Translations under genes and position numbers: made by a program | Assembly: GCF_001634285.1 (NCBI RefSeq) | Contig: NZ_CP015438.1 | Span: forward strand, 1,810,001 to 1,874,000 | Direction: 5' to 3' | Length of the DNA: 64,000 nt | DNA from: Anoxybacillus amylolyticus | GTDB taxonomy: Bacteria > Bacillota > Bacilli > Bacillales > Anoxybacillaceae | The notes under the pieces: model-generated | The model's database searches: none | What the model was told of the DNA's origin: nothing | The model's input: only the letters and a program-made list of their open reading frames with translations | Shown: piece by piece, positions 17,531-26,335 of the stretch | Numbering within the stretch: the stretch's first letter is position 1 | Layout: every line of letters begins with the position of its first letter

Positions 17531-19186
17531 ATGTCAACGTTTTTCACGGGGTACATCTTCTTTTCCCTTCTTGTGCTAGGGCTGTTTAATTATATGTTAA
17601 GAAAGAAAAAACAAACGAACGTACAAGAAGAGGAAATCATAGCGGAAAAAGAAATCGCCCCTCAAGCAGCGGGGGATATGACATTAGGAACAAGTCGAGC
17701 GAAAGTCGTAGCGACGATTATGCTTGGGGCGTTTGTTGCGATTTTAAACCAAACATTAATTAACGTAGCGCTCCCTCATATGATGGGAGACTTGAATGTG
17801 GAAACGTCAACGATCCAATGGCTTGTGACCGGCTATATGCTCGTCAACGGGGTATTGATTCCAATTAGTCCGTTTTTAATCGCGAAATTTCCGACGAAAA
17901 AACTATTTCTTTCAGGTATGGCGTTTTTCGCTGTCGGGGCGCTCATCTGTTCGTTCGCCCAATCGTTTGCAGTGATTTTAACCGGTCGGTTAATTCAAGC
18001 GGTTGGCGCAGGCATTATTATGCAGCTGATGATGGTTGTAATGCTAACGATTTTCCCGCCGGAAAAACGAGGGGTAGCGATGGGAACGGTTGGGATCGCG
18101 ATGATGTTTGCCCCAGCGATTGGTCCGACGTTATCTGGGTGGCTAGTGGAACATTATTCATGGCGTCTTCTGTTTGATATCGTTTTGCCGATTGTGATTA
18201 TCGATATTGTATTAGCCTTTCTTTGGTTAAAAAATACGCCAAAAACGACCAATCCGACATTAGATGTTCGTGGGGCTATCTACTCTACCCTTGGCTTTGG
18301 CGGCGTGTTATACGGTTTTAGTGAAGCTGGTAGCAACGGTTGGGGGAGTACGGAAGTAGCGGTTTCGATTGCGATTGGTGTCTTTTTCCTTATTTTGTTT
18401 ACTTGGCGTTGTTTTACAGCCGAACATCCGATTTTAAATTTGCGTGTCTTTAAATACAGCGTGTTTACGCTGACGACGATTATTGGCTGCGTGTTAAATA
18501 TGGCATTATTTGCCGCGATGGTTCTGTTGCCTGTGTATTTACAAAATATCCGTGGCTTTACTCCGCTTGATTCGGGGTTGCTTCTGTTGCCTGGCGCGAT
18601 TGTGATGGCGATTATGTCACCGATTTCGGGAATGATTTTTGACAGGATTGGCGTTCGGTCGTTAGCGATTGTCGGGCTGATTATAACAGTTGTGACGACA
18701 TGGGAATTTAGCCAACTAACGTTAGATACACCGTATCGACATATTTTATGGCTCTATATTTTCCGGATGCTTGGCATGTCGATGCTGTCGATGACGATTA
18801 TGACGGCGGGATTAAACGTATTGCCACGCCACTTGTATAGCCACGGAACGGCAGCCGCGAATACGTTGCGCCAAGTCGCTTCTTCGTTAGGAACAGCGTT
18901 TCTTGTTACGGTGATGTCTAACCGGGCGAAATTTCACGCGGAAAATTATCGCAATGAATTGACAAGCGATAACCCAATCGCTGTCGAGACGGTGGCACAT
19001 CTGAAACGGCTCATTCCGAGCGATGAAGCGGTCACCCAATTACTGTACGGATTAGTGCAACAACGTTCCGCGGTAGAAGGCATTAACGATGCGTTTATCG
19101 TGGCGACCGTACTAGCGTTAGTAGCGCTCATTTTATCCTTCTTCTTAAAAGGGAAAAAGAAACAATCCGCTGTACAAGAGAGCTGA
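17531..19186 (+). CDS. EmrB/QacA-type MFS multidrug transporter (DHA2)
   Basis: About 551 residues and 14 membrane segments. The N-terminal segment is separated from the core by a charged stretch of about 40 residues, and the pump core starts near KVVATIMLGAFVAILNQTLINVALP. DHA2 features are the motif-A-like GYMLVNGVLIPISPFL loop and the motif-C-like GPTLSGWL. Three ATGs follow the HlyD stop; the one at 17531 has AGGTG at the best distance. A proton-driven drug exporter; substrates unknown. Confidence 0.88.
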   Translation: MSTFFTGYIFFSLLVLGLFNYMLRKKKQTNVQEEEIIAEKEIAPQAAGDMTLGTSRAKVVATIMLGAFVAILNQTLINVALPHMMGDLNVETSTIQWLVTGYMLVNGVLIPISPFLIAKFPTKKLFLSGMAFFAVGALICSFAQSFAVILTGRLIQAVGAGIIMQLMMVVMLTIFPPEKRGVAMGTVGIAMMFAPAIGPTLSGWLVEHYSWRLLFDIVLPIVIIDIVLAFLWLKNTPKTTNPTLDVRGAIYSTLGFGGVLYGFSEAGSNGWGSTEVAVSIAIGVFFLILFTWRCFTAEHPILNLRVFKYSVFTLTTIIGCVLNMALFAAMVLLPVYLQNIRGFTPLDSGLLLLPGAIVMAIMSPISGMIFDRIGVRSLAIVGLIITVVTTWEFSQLTLDTPYRHILWLYIFRMLGMSMLSMTIMTAGLNVLPRHLYSHGTAAANTLRQVASSLGTAFLVTVMSNRAKFHAENYRNELTSDNPIAVETVAHLKRLIPSDEAVTQLLYGLVQQRSAVEGINDAFIVATVLALVALILSFFLKGKKKQSAVQES

Positions 19187-19212
19187 TCGGTAAGTGACCG
19201 GTCAGCTTTTTT
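19181..19212 (+). terminator. Terminator of the efflux operon
   Basis: AGCTGATCGGT-AAGTG-ACCGGTCAGCT followed by T6; the stem overlaps the last codons of the pump gene. Confidence 0.88.
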
Positions 19213-19271
19213 CATAATCGCTCCACCCTTTTCATACATATAAGACAAGCAAAGGAAAAGGGGGAGTATTA

Positions 19272-19430
19272 GTGGCTTATTTCGGATCAAAAGGCTGGCT
19301 TGTGGAGCAATTAAAAAAGAGCGGTATTCATCGTCATCCTGTCGAGCGAAAAAAGTTGGAAACGTATAAAGCTGCGATTTTGTATGGACTGTACGAAAAA
19401 TATGTACAAAAAGGACGTATTGCGCAATAA
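19272..19430 (+). CDS. yflJ: YflJ-like small protein (DUF2639)
   Basis: 52 residues. GTG at 19272 follows AAAAGGGGGAG. The sequence (starts VAYFGSKGWLVEQLKKSG, then HPVERKKLETYKA) closely matches my memory of the small Bacillus YflJ family: basic, soluble, without known function. It stands alone after the efflux-operon terminator. Confidence 0.8.
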   Translation: MAYFGSKGWLVEQLKKSGIHRHPVERKKLETYKAAILYGLYEKYVQKGRIAQ

Positions 19431-19448
19431 GGCAAAGATCGCTACAAT
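19420..19448 (+). promoter_or_regulatory. Sigma-A-like promoter
   Basis: TTGCGC (19420-19425), 17 bp, TACAAT (19443-19448). It overlaps the end of the yflJ-like gene and would drive the gene at 19483. Confidence 0.5.
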
Positions 19449-19482
19449 AGAAGGAGTAACGGATGATGAAAGGAGTAGGAAG

Positions 19483-19689
19483 ATGATCCATCATACTTGG
19501 CTGAACCGTCCGACGATGAAGAAAGTGAAATGTGTACATACGAATGCCGAAAAATACGTCGTCAACCGCGTATTGACCCCAGGCAAAACGTATGAGGTGA
19601 AAAACGAAACAGAAGAATTTTACTTTATCGTTGATAATACAGGAAAAGTCGGCGGGTTTTATAAAGATTATTTTAAAGAGGCGAATTGA
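19483..19689 (+). CDS. Small conserved protein (DUF6501-like)
   Basis: 68 residues from the ATG at 19483, with AAAGGAG 7 bases upstream. The body KVKCVHTNAEKYVVNRVL...GKTYEVKNETEEF...DNTGKVGGFYKDYF looks like a small beta-barrel and matches a Bacillus family I recall as DUF6501 (not certain). Function unknown. It ends just before a terminator and 48 bp before the first IS copy. Confidence 0.7.
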   Translation: MIHHTWLNRPTMKKVKCVHTNAEKYVVNRVLTPGKTYEVKNETEEFYFIVDNTGKVGGFYKDYFKEAN

Positions 19690-19700
19690 CTCGCCTCTTT
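19678..19700. terminator. Terminator, bidirectional
   Basis: GAGGCGA-ATTGAC-TCGCCTC with TTT on one side and AAA on the other. Before the IS insertion it would also have ended the germination operon coming from the right. Confidence 0.7.
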
Positions 19701-19737
19701 CATAGTGCAAAGGAAGAAGGTAGAATTATTTAAATTT

Positions 19738-21102
19738 ACTGTAGTTGAGCAATTTCAATTACAATAATTACCATGTAAAAGAGACAAACAGGGTACCCCT
19801 TATGCCACGTGGAGCTGTTTTTTCACGGTATCAATGGGAATATTTTGTTTCGCTGCATGGTAAATGAACTCCACGAGGCTATGTCCTTTTCTCTTGCGCA
19901 GGAGATCGAGCCCATCCGAAAAATCGCTGTTAGACTCGAATAGGCTGTACACGTAAGCAAGCTGCACCAAGATCCAGTAACGTTTCACCGCTCGATGATG
20001 ACGAACGCGGTACCCATCGAGTTTCAGCTGGTCTTTCGCTTGACGGAAAAAACATTCGATCGACCAACGCTCGGCATAGTAGCGCAAGATGTCTTCGTCG
20101 CTTAGCTCCCAATCGGTGCTCAAGACGCAATGAAGATGTTCCGGTGTCATCGGTTGATCGGCTTTCCAAACAAGTAGCACCACCGCATCATCGAGACCGT
20201 TGAGCGCTCCTTCGTAACGATAGACGCGATAGCGCTCTTCTCCCACCGTGACGAGGCGGGTGTCATTCGGTTCGAGATAGCGGGCAAACTGCTTCGCTTG
20301 GATGGCGATGCCTTTCGGATAGAGAATCCGGTTCGTCTTAAGCATCGCGATGACGTGGAACCCTTTTTTCAAGCAGGCTTCCACGAGTGCTTTCGATGGA
20401 TACCAAGAGTCCATCAGTACATAAACAGGACGACTCACATCCAAAGAAGAAAGCATCTCAATCGCGAGTTTTCCTTTGCTTTTTCCAGCCTCCTTGTCGT
20501 AGGGGCGAAAAGCAAACGGAAACGCTTGAGTCATCGTATGAACCATGAGCCAAACGAGAGAATGCCCCCAAATCGATTTTTTCTCTGTGTGAGAATAATG
20601 CCAATCACACCCTTGAATAGCGCATGTTGCCCGTGACGAAGGCTTCGTTTTTTGGCAAATCGTATCATCGATGGAAACAAAAATGGGTTGATTCTTCTGT
20701 TTGGCGATGCGTTCGACACGATGAAGCATCCACTGCTGGAGTTTGCGGAGCAATGTCTCTTCATCCCACGGACTTTTCGTGAAAAAATGGCTCAGTGTCG
20801 TGCGATGGTTCGGATGAAAACTCCCATGATGTAGATCGGTCAACGTTCCCGAAAAACCTTTCGTCACCATCGCATCCACGATATGAACGAGATGCTTCAT
20901 CACAGGTTTCGAGAAATAAAGCGCCAACCCCAACGTCGTGAAAAACTTGTGGATTCCTTGATGATGTGCTAATCTATTCATGAGACATGAACCTCCTTGT
21001 GTGAATGGTTGGTAGCACATCTATTCTAACCAAGGAATCGGGTTCATGTCTTCTTTTTTGTCTCAATGTAAATTTATGTTATCGATTTTGCTCATCTACA
21101 GT
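19738..21102 (-). mobile_element. IS4-superfamily insertion sequence, copy 1 (1,365 bp)
   Basis: Terminal inverted repeats ACTGTAGTTGAGCAA (left) and, read inward, ACTGTAGATGAGCAA (right) match at 14 of 15 positions. One minus-strand transposase gene. It is flanked by AAATTT direct repeats (19732-19737 and 21103-21108). If the ends are taken one base shorter (CTGTAG...CTACAG) the duplication becomes 8 bp TAAATTTA. It is inserted in the last codons of the germination C-subunit gene. No base difference from copy 2 was seen. Confidence 0.95.
19800..20981 (-). CDS. IS4-superfamily transposase, copy 1
   Basis: 393 residues from the ATG at 20981 (AAGGAGG 10 bases upstream); an earlier in-frame ATG at 21020 has no ribosome site. 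DDE residues are visible: first D in FVSIDDTICQ, second D in VYVLMDSWYPSK, and the E within the YREK signature YAERWSIECFFRQAK (Y-x2-R-x3-E-x6-K). Cut-and-paste transposase. ISfinder family not decided from sequence alone (IS4 group or IS701). Confidence 0.93.
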   Translation of the reverse strand: MNRLAHHQGIHKFFTTLGLALYFSKPVMKHLVHIVDAMVTKGFSGTLTDLHHGSFHPNHRTTLSHFFTKSPWDEETLLRKLQQWMLHRVERIAKQKNQPIFVSIDDTICQKTKPSSRATCAIQGCDWHYSHTEKKSIWGHSLVWLMVHTMTQAFPFAFRPYDKEAGKSKGKLAIEMLSSLDVSRPVYVLMDSWYPSKALVEACLKKGFHVIAMLKTNRILYPKGIAIQAKQFARYLEPNDTRLVTVGEERYRVYRYEGALNGLDDAVVLLVWKADQPMTPEHLHCVLSTDWELSDEDILRYYAERWSIECFFRQAKDQLKLDGYRVRHHRAVKRYWILVQLAYVYSLFESNSDFSDGLDLLRKRKGHSLVEFIYHAAKQNIPIDTVKKQLHVA

Positions 21103-22233
21103 AAATTTACGAGTACCAGAGGTATCAATAGAAAGATCGACTTTAACGGTTTTCAACGTCTCTTTTCTCAGAGGAATACTTCCATTAACGGATACTTTCT
21201 TCCACTCTTTTGGTCTTTCTTGATATAATGTCTCGGAAAGATTAAATATATCGATGTGGTGTGTCAACCCCCTCATATATAAATCCCTCACTTCTTGTTC
21301 CACTGTTTTTTTCGCTAGAGCAAGGAGTTGCTTCTCTGTTAACGGTTTCCTCAGTTCGATCAGGCTTCCTTTTGCTTTTATTTCTATCGTAAATTGAGGA
21401 AACGATGTGTTTTGTTTATAAGAAATTGTTGAAGTTGGACCAAGTACAACGATAGAAGCAACAACATTTCCCCCTTTTTTTACATAAATAGGAGTACGGG
21501 AAATATCTTTTTCAACCCAACGCATTCCTTTTAAATCGGAACGATTGATGCATGTTTGCAATTTATAGTGTTTTAAAAAGCAAATACCAGACACGGCTAA
21601 CATCGGTTTTATTTTGTGGTTCTCCTCCCAATGTGTTTTTGAAATGGTAAGATAGGGAATTCGTACGGTTTTCCCGGGTTCATTTATATCCGCAACAAAA
21701 CGATTTAGACGGATCGGGCGGATAAAGGAACTTTGCTCGAAAATTTCTATCGGATTAGCTAACAACGAAAAATAGACGGATGCTTGTAGTAATGGAACAG
21801 TAGAAAAAAGCTTATCCAACCGTTCTTTTGTTGCATACACCCAAAGTGTATGACGAATCTCATTATATCGGTCAAGTACATCAAACACATCTTCAAGGGG
21901 AGCCCGTTTTAATGCACGATCTGTAAAAACTATTGCTTTCACATGTCCCCATGACACCATTTGTTGAATGGAGGGATAAATGTTATCCGTGACAATGTTA
22001 AATGTTTTTCCTGTTGCCTTTCCAACAGTGGTATTGATTTTTTGTTGCCCGCCTCCTGCTTCCGCTTTAGCTAAGCCTGTAAAGCTAATGAGCTGAACAT
22101 ATACAATAAATTTATTATTTTTATAATCAATTCCAACTGAGTGAATATAGACAACATGGTCAATATTTTTTGTCCCCCAACATCCAGTCAATAGGAAAAC
22201 AGAAAGAAGAAGGGGGACGATCCGTTTGAGCAT
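21079..22233 (-). CDS. Germinant receptor C-subunit lipoprotein with IS-derived tail
   Basis: 384 residues. Signal peptide with lipobox LLTGC (Cys at about 18), then the GerAC three-domain body (Ger(x)C family). It would be anchored to the outer face of the spore inner membrane. The ATG overlaps the A-subunit stop (TAATG). The last residues TVDEQNR are read from the IS; removing the IS and one repeat restores ...RKFK-stop, so only the tail is changed. Third gene of a B-A-C operon that is visibly more AT-rich than its neighbours. Confidence 0.9.
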   Translation of the reverse strand: MLKRIVPLLLSVFLLTGCWGTKNIDHVVYIHSVGIDYKNNKFIVYVQLISFTGLAKAEAGGGQQKINTTVGKATGKTFNIVTDNIYPSIQQMVSWGHVKAIVFTDRALKRAPLEDVFDVLDRYNEIRHTLWVYATKERLDKLFSTVPLLQASVYFSLLANPIEIFEQSSFIRPIRLNRFVADINEPGKTVRIPYLTISKTHWEENHKIKPMLAVSGICFLKHYKLQTCINRSDLKGMRWVEKDISRTPIYVKKGGNVVASIVVLGPTSTISYKQNTSFPQFTIEIKAKGSLIELRKPLTEKQLLALAKKTVEQEVRDLYMRGLTHHIDIFNLSETLYQERPKEWKKVSVNGSIPLRKETLKTVKVDLSIDTSGTRKFTVDEQNR

Positions 22234-23753
22234 TAGTTATCCTCCTTTTTTGGCGTGGTATCTTTCGGATGTAATAAACCTGCTCTTTTATTGAATTTTT
22301 TCCATGTATTAGGAATAATTACTTTTACTATATCCATGCTTGGTGGAGAGAGAGGTGCTAAATAGGGAACCCCAAATGTTGTTAAATTAGCCACATACGT
22401 TAATAAAAAAAACAGCGAAACGATAAATCCAAATAACCCAAAAACAGAAGAAAACACGAGCACAATAAACCGCAACAGTGTAACTGCCCCCGCTAAATTT
22501 TGATTAACTAACGTAAAGGTAGCAATTATAGAAATAGCTGTAACAACAAGGGTAGGAGGAGCAGCCAATCCCGCATCAATAGCGGCCTGACCAATAATAA
22601 GTCCACCTACAACCGATAATGTTTGCCCAACCGCAATTGGCAGTCGCATTCCCGCTTCTTTAAAAACTTCAAATAACCCAAGCATTAAAAACATTTCTAA
22701 TGTGACAGGGAGCGGGACTCCCTGTCTTGAAAGTACAAGGGTTGCCAACAATGTAAAAGGAAGCTCATATGGATGAAAGGAGGTTAGGCAAACCCAGAAA
22801 CCAGGTAAATAAATCGATACGGAAATCCCAAACAATCGCAATATTCTCTGAAATGCCACGAAAAAAAAGGCTGTATTATTATCTTCTGATGTATTTAATA
22901 AAAAGGTTAGATTTCCCGGACCTATCATAACCGTCGGGGTTCCATCTACCATAAGAACAAACCGACCATTTAATAAGCAATTGACAGCATAGTCTGCTCT
23001 TCCAGTATATCCGAACAAAGGAAATAAAGAGAAACGTTTGTCGCCGATTAGCTCTTCTAATTGGTTAGTGCTAGTAATCGCATCCATATTTAAATTTAAA
23101 ATTCGTTTCCTTACCTCATCAATGATTTGTGTGTTTGCAATGTCTTTTACATATAATAAACCTACTTTTGTTTGGCTTCTTGTCCCGACAACAAACAATT
23201 CATACGCTAGTTGGTGTGATTTCATCCGTTTACGAATGAGAGCGACATTTTTTGAAATTTCCTCAATAAATCCATCTTTTGGACCGCGAATCGATACTTC
23301 TGTGTTCGGTTCTTCTGGAGTACGATTTGGTGGATTGGCTAGTGTTAACGAATATAAAACATCTGCTTCTTGAAAATAAATAAGCAAATCTCCATTAAAC
23401 AAAAGATAATTGAGGTCATCAACCCGAACTTCCTTTCCCATTAGCTGCATCGGCATAAATTTGTTCGCCTCAATTTCTTCAACGGTTTGACAAGGATAGT
23501 TTCGGCACATATTATGAAACATTGGAAACACGACTTCTTTCAATTGTCTTGAATCACATAGTTCCTCACAATAAATAAACACCATCGTCATTGGGATATG
23601 GTTTCCCGTTTGAATAGTAGAAGTAAGAATAGCAACATCTTTGCAATACGAGTATAGTTGGCGTAGGGATTGTTCGGTGATTAAGATGGTGTGATTAGCG
23701 TTATGGTCATTAGTTTTTTGCTCATGTTTTGATGCTCGAACAGGAATTTGCAT
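22233..23753 (-). CDS. Germinant receptor A-subunit (GerAA/GerKA family)
   Basis: 506 residues: a long hydrophilic N-domain (about 1-290) with the family signature TEVSIRGPKDGFIEE, then 5-6 membrane segments including the GVPLPVTLEMFLMLGLFEVFKEAG (split) region, and a short polar tail. With the B and C subunits it forms the germinant receptor in the spore inner membrane. The start is 2 bp after the B-subunit stop, with GGAGAGAATAGTA upstream. Confidence 0.92.
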   Translation of the reverse strand: MQIPVRASKHEQKTNDHNANHTILITEQSLRQLYSYCKDVAILTSTIQTGNHIPMTMVFIYCEELCDSRQLKEVVFPMFHNMCRNYPCQTVEEIEANKFMPMQLMGKEVRVDDLNYLLFNGDLLIYFQEADVLYSLTLANPPNRTPEEPNTEVSIRGPKDGFIEEISKNVALIRKRMKSHQLAYELFVVGTRSQTKVGLLYVKDIANTQIIDEVRKRILNLNMDAITSTNQLEELIGDKRFSLFPLFGYTGRADYAVNCLLNGRFVLMVDGTPTVMIGPGNLTFLLNTSEDNNTAFFFVAFQRILRLFGISVSIYLPGFWVCLTSFHPYELPFTLLATLVLSRQGVPLPVTLEMFLMLGLFEVFKEAGMRLPIAVGQTLSVVGGLIIGQAAIDAGLAAPPTLVVTAISIIATFTLVNQNLAGAVTLLRFIVLVFSSVFGLFGFIVSLFFLLTYVANLTTFGVPYLAPLSPPSMDIVKVIIPNTWKKFNKRAGLLHPKDTTPKKEDN

Positions 23754-23755
23754 TA

Positions 23756-24841
23756 CTATTCTCTCCTTGCTTTTATCGATGAAATGAGCGCTAATATAGC
23801 AAGTAAAAAAGACAGAAATAAGATGAGAAAAAGTGATAAAGGTAATACAGCTTTATTTAGCATATGTAGAAATGCATTGTCGCTAATAGGAACGAGCGAG
23901 GCCGCTAAAATAGCAAGGTATAGAACAATTAGCACCCAACGTCGTGACTGTTCATTGGTGATACCAAACAGTTCAGGAACTAAAGCGGTAGCAAGAGAAA
24001 TCCGAACAAAAGCACCTGATAACCACTGATAAATAGAAAGAAAATCCATATGTTCAATGTATGTCCCTAAATTGATTAATCGCCATTGTTCAAATGCCGG
24101 GTAACGCAATTGCGCTGCTTTTATCGGTCCAAATTCAATAATCGCCCCGATTGTAGGGCCGATACTTAAACTCGCTGCTAAAAAAGCAAGTACTAACAAC
24201 CCTAAAAATGGAAATTGGGGCTGCAACCGATGTTGCATAAATAAAATGATTAGAATTTCCGCATATCCAGCACCTGTATAAATCATTCCCTTCCAAACAG
24301 GATCCCAACCATTTTCTAAAATAGGCTTTAACAATGAATAATCTTTATGTGGAATAGTTGTAAACATCACAAAGACACCAAAAATAACAACAAAAGGCAA
24401 TATAATGACCGATGTTTTAGCCACTGAAGGAATTCCCAAATAAGCGTTATAAAAGCAAAGAATCGACAATGTAAGAGAAATCGCCCAGTTTGGTGTAGCA
24501 GTTAAATAGGTAGTTGTTGTAAAGGTGACCGTATCTTTTAAAGTTACATAACTAATAGTGATTAGTAGTAGTGTTCCGAGAAACGCTACTAAATATGCAA
24601 CAATAGTAGAAAATTCTGATTGTATCCATTGGAATAGAGGAATTTGTTTCGATTGCTTCATAATAAAGTGCAGAAGAGGAAGCCAGAAAAACATAATTCC
24701 TAATGTTAAAATCGCTGCAATCCATGCGTCTCGGTGTGCTGCTTCCAGTAAAAGAGGAATAACGATTACATGGTTCATTAAACCGATGGACAGCATTAAT
24801 ATGCAAGCAATTTGAACAATGTTTAATGGATGGGCTTTCAC
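23756..24841 (-). CDS. Germinant receptor B-subunit (GerAB/GerKB family)
   Basis: 361 residues, about ten membrane segments, APC-superfamily fold; this subunit binds the germinant (an amino acid or sugar) in known receptors. First gene of the operon, with GTG start at 24841 after GAAGGTGAT. The B-A-C order is unlike gerA (A-B-C) or gerK (A-C-B). Specificity cannot be inferred. No convincing sigma-G promoter was found upstream. Confidence 0.9.
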   Translation of the reverse strand: MKAHPLNIVQIACILMLSIGLMNHVIVIPLLLEAAHRDAWIAAILTLGIMFFWLPLLHFIMKQSKQIPLFQWIQSEFSTIVAYLVAFLGTLLLITISYVTLKDTVTFTTTTYLTATPNWAISLTLSILCFYNAYLGIPSVAKTSVIILPFVVIFGVFVMFTTIPHKDYSLLKPILENGWDPVWKGMIYTGAGYAEILIILFMQHRLQPQFPFLGLLVLAFLAASLSIGPTIGAIIEFGPIKAAQLRYPAFEQWRLINLGTYIEHMDFLSIYQWLSGAFVRISLATALVPELFGITNEQSRRWVLIVLYLAILAASLVPISDNAFLHMLNKAVLPLSLFLILFLSFLLAILALISSIKARRE

Positions 24842-24921
24842 GATCTATCACCTTCTTTGTATTGGAATAGGATTTATTGTTTCCCAAAGGATGCAAATCC
24901 ATTCTTTTTCAATAATAAGGA

Positions 24922-24949
24922 TTGAGAAGTTAGAAAAATCTGATACAAT
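24922..24949 (+). promoter_or_regulatory. Promoter for the leader and EamA pair
   Basis: TTGAGA (24922-24927), 16 bp, then extended -10 TGATACAAT (TACAAT at 24944-24949). It predicts a transcript start near 24956, 27 bases before the leader peptide. Confidence 0.6.
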
Positions 24950-24982
24950 AAACAAATAAGATTCATATAGGGGGGACGACAA

Positions 24983-25030
24983 TTGTATATGGATTTGTTT
25001 GAAAACGACCAACCAGTTGCTTGCTTCTAA
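24983..25030 (+). CDS. Leader peptide of a translational attenuator
   Basis: 15 codons, TTG start at 24983 (AGGGGGG 7 bases upstream) or ATG at 24989, product MYMDLFENDQPVACF, TAA at 25028. Its last three codons (Ala-Cys-Phe) form arm 1 of the four-arm structure described in the next entry. Position, ribosome site and overlap with the pairing arm make a regulatory role much more likely than a functional peptide. Confidence 0.6.
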   Translation: MYMDLFENDQPVACF

Positions 25031-25083
25031 GGCGGAGCAAGCGCTCGCTCCGTCTGATAAAGAAAAAGAAAAAAGACGGAGGG
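25019..25083 (+). promoter_or_regulatory. Four-arm RNA switch masking the EamA ribosome site
   Basis: Arm 1 GCTTGCTTC (25019-25027) pairs with arm 2 GGAGCAAGC (25034-25042). Arm 2, as GGCGGAGC (25031-25038), can instead pair with arm 3 GCTCCGTC (25047-25054). Arm 3, as CTCCGTCT (25048-25055), pairs perfectly with arm 4 AGACGGAG (25074-25081), which contains most of the Shine-Dalgarno sequence of the transporter. So 1:2 plus 3:4 hides the ribosome site and 2:3 exposes it, the logic of ermC-type translational attenuation. Confidence 0.65.
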
Positions 25084-25090
25084 AAACAAG

Positions 25091-25969
25091 ATGAGACAAA
25101 CTTTTTTCGGTTCCTTGTATTTATCGCTCGCTGCTGGCATCTGGGGCGGGATGTATGTCATTAGTAAATATGTGCTCGATTACATTCCACCATTCACACT
25201 TGTTTGGCTTCGGTATGCGGTTGCCTTTTTTGTATTATGGATGATATTACGCGTGCAGCGCGTTTCTGTTCCGAAAGAAAAGCAAGAGTGGAAGCTGATT
25301 ATTTGGATTGGGATCATTGGTTACGTCCTTTCGATTTCTTTGCAATTCGTCGGTACGAAATGGTCGGATGCCCATACCGCTTCGCTCATTACATCGGCGA
25401 CACCAGCATTCATTGTGCTCTTTGCCTGCTGGATGTTACACGAAGCGATTACGTGGCGAAAGTTGTTTGCGCTACTATTAGCAACAGCAGGGGTCGTTGT
25501 CGTCGTCGGATTAGGCGGCGGGGAGGCGACTTCGTTTGTAGGGAACGTATTATTAGTCGGTGCGGCGCTAACATGGGCGCTTTTATCGGTGCTCGTAAAA
25601 ATCGCGTCTGCCCGACTGTCGGTATTAGTCATTACGACATATGCGATTTTCGTTGCGCTTGTTGGCACAACACCGATGATGGTGTGGGAGGTATGGAAGG
25701 AGGTACCGTTAACCTTTTCGTTGTCGATAGTCCTAGGGGTTCTTTACCTTGGTATTGTATCGACCGCATGGGCGTTTTTTCTTTGGAATAAAGGAATGGA
25801 AATGATGGATGCAGGGATTGGTTCGTTATTTTTCTTTTTCCAACCGCTCGTCGGCTCTTTGTTCGGCTGGTTGTTTTTACAAGAGCGATTGGATGTTCCG
25901 TTTTGGTTTGGCGGAGCGCTCATTATTACAGGAGTTGTCATTGCTGTCCTTGAGACAAAGCCATCGTAA
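25091..25969 (+). CDS. DMT-superfamily (EamA) exporter, first of a pair
   Basis: 292 residues with ten membrane segments in two EamA repeats (about 5-140 and 150-285). EamA proteins export amino acids, metabolites or drugs; the substrate here is unknown. The SD (GGAGGG, 8 bases before ATG) is the masked arm of the upstream RNA switch. The second exporter gene follows 13 bp later, so the two may form a heterodimer or have separate substrates. Confidence 0.88.
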   Translation: MRQTFFGSLYLSLAAGIWGGMYVISKYVLDYIPPFTLVWLRYAVAFFVLWMILRVQRVSVPKEKQEWKLIIWIGIIGYVLSISLQFVGTKWSDAHTASLITSATPAFIVLFACWMLHEAITWRKLFALLLATAGVVVVVGLGGGEATSFVGNVLLVGAALTWALLSVLVKIASARLSVLVITTYAIFVALVGTTPMMVWEVWKEVPLTFSLSIVLGVLYLGIVSTAWAFFLWNKGMEMMDAGIGSLFFFFQPLVGSLFGWLFLQERLDVPFWFGGALIITGVVIAVLETKPS

Positions 25970-26335
25970 GAGGAGGGAGAAAATGTCAAGTCGCGCCAAA
26001 GGATTAGCGATGGTAGTAACCGGTGCAACACTTTGGGGGCTGTCAGGGACAGCTGCGCAAATATTGTTTCAAGAAAAGCACGTCACGGCGGAATGGCTCG
26101 TAGCAGTAAGGATGGTATTGGCTGGTTTTGTGCTTGTCGTATTAAGCGCCTTCAAAGGGCTTGAGCCGTTGGCTATTTGGAAAGACCGAAAAAGCCGTTG
26201 GCAGCTTATTGTGTTCGGATTAGTTGGCATGCTTGGCGTGCAATATACGTACTTTTCTTCCATCGCCACCGGGAATGCTGCGACGGCTACGCTACTGCAA
26301 TATTTAGCGCCGGTGTATATTGTTTTATATTCATT

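Noticed and set aside
18946-19710. A 254-codon minus-strand frame across the end of the EmrB gene
   Set aside because: It crosses the EmrB 3' end, its terminator and two small sense genes with convincing starts; no domain is seen.
21060-21220. Plus-strand frames running from the IS into the germination gene
   Set aside because: They are antisense to the C-subunit lipoprotein, have no ribosome site and no recognisable domain.
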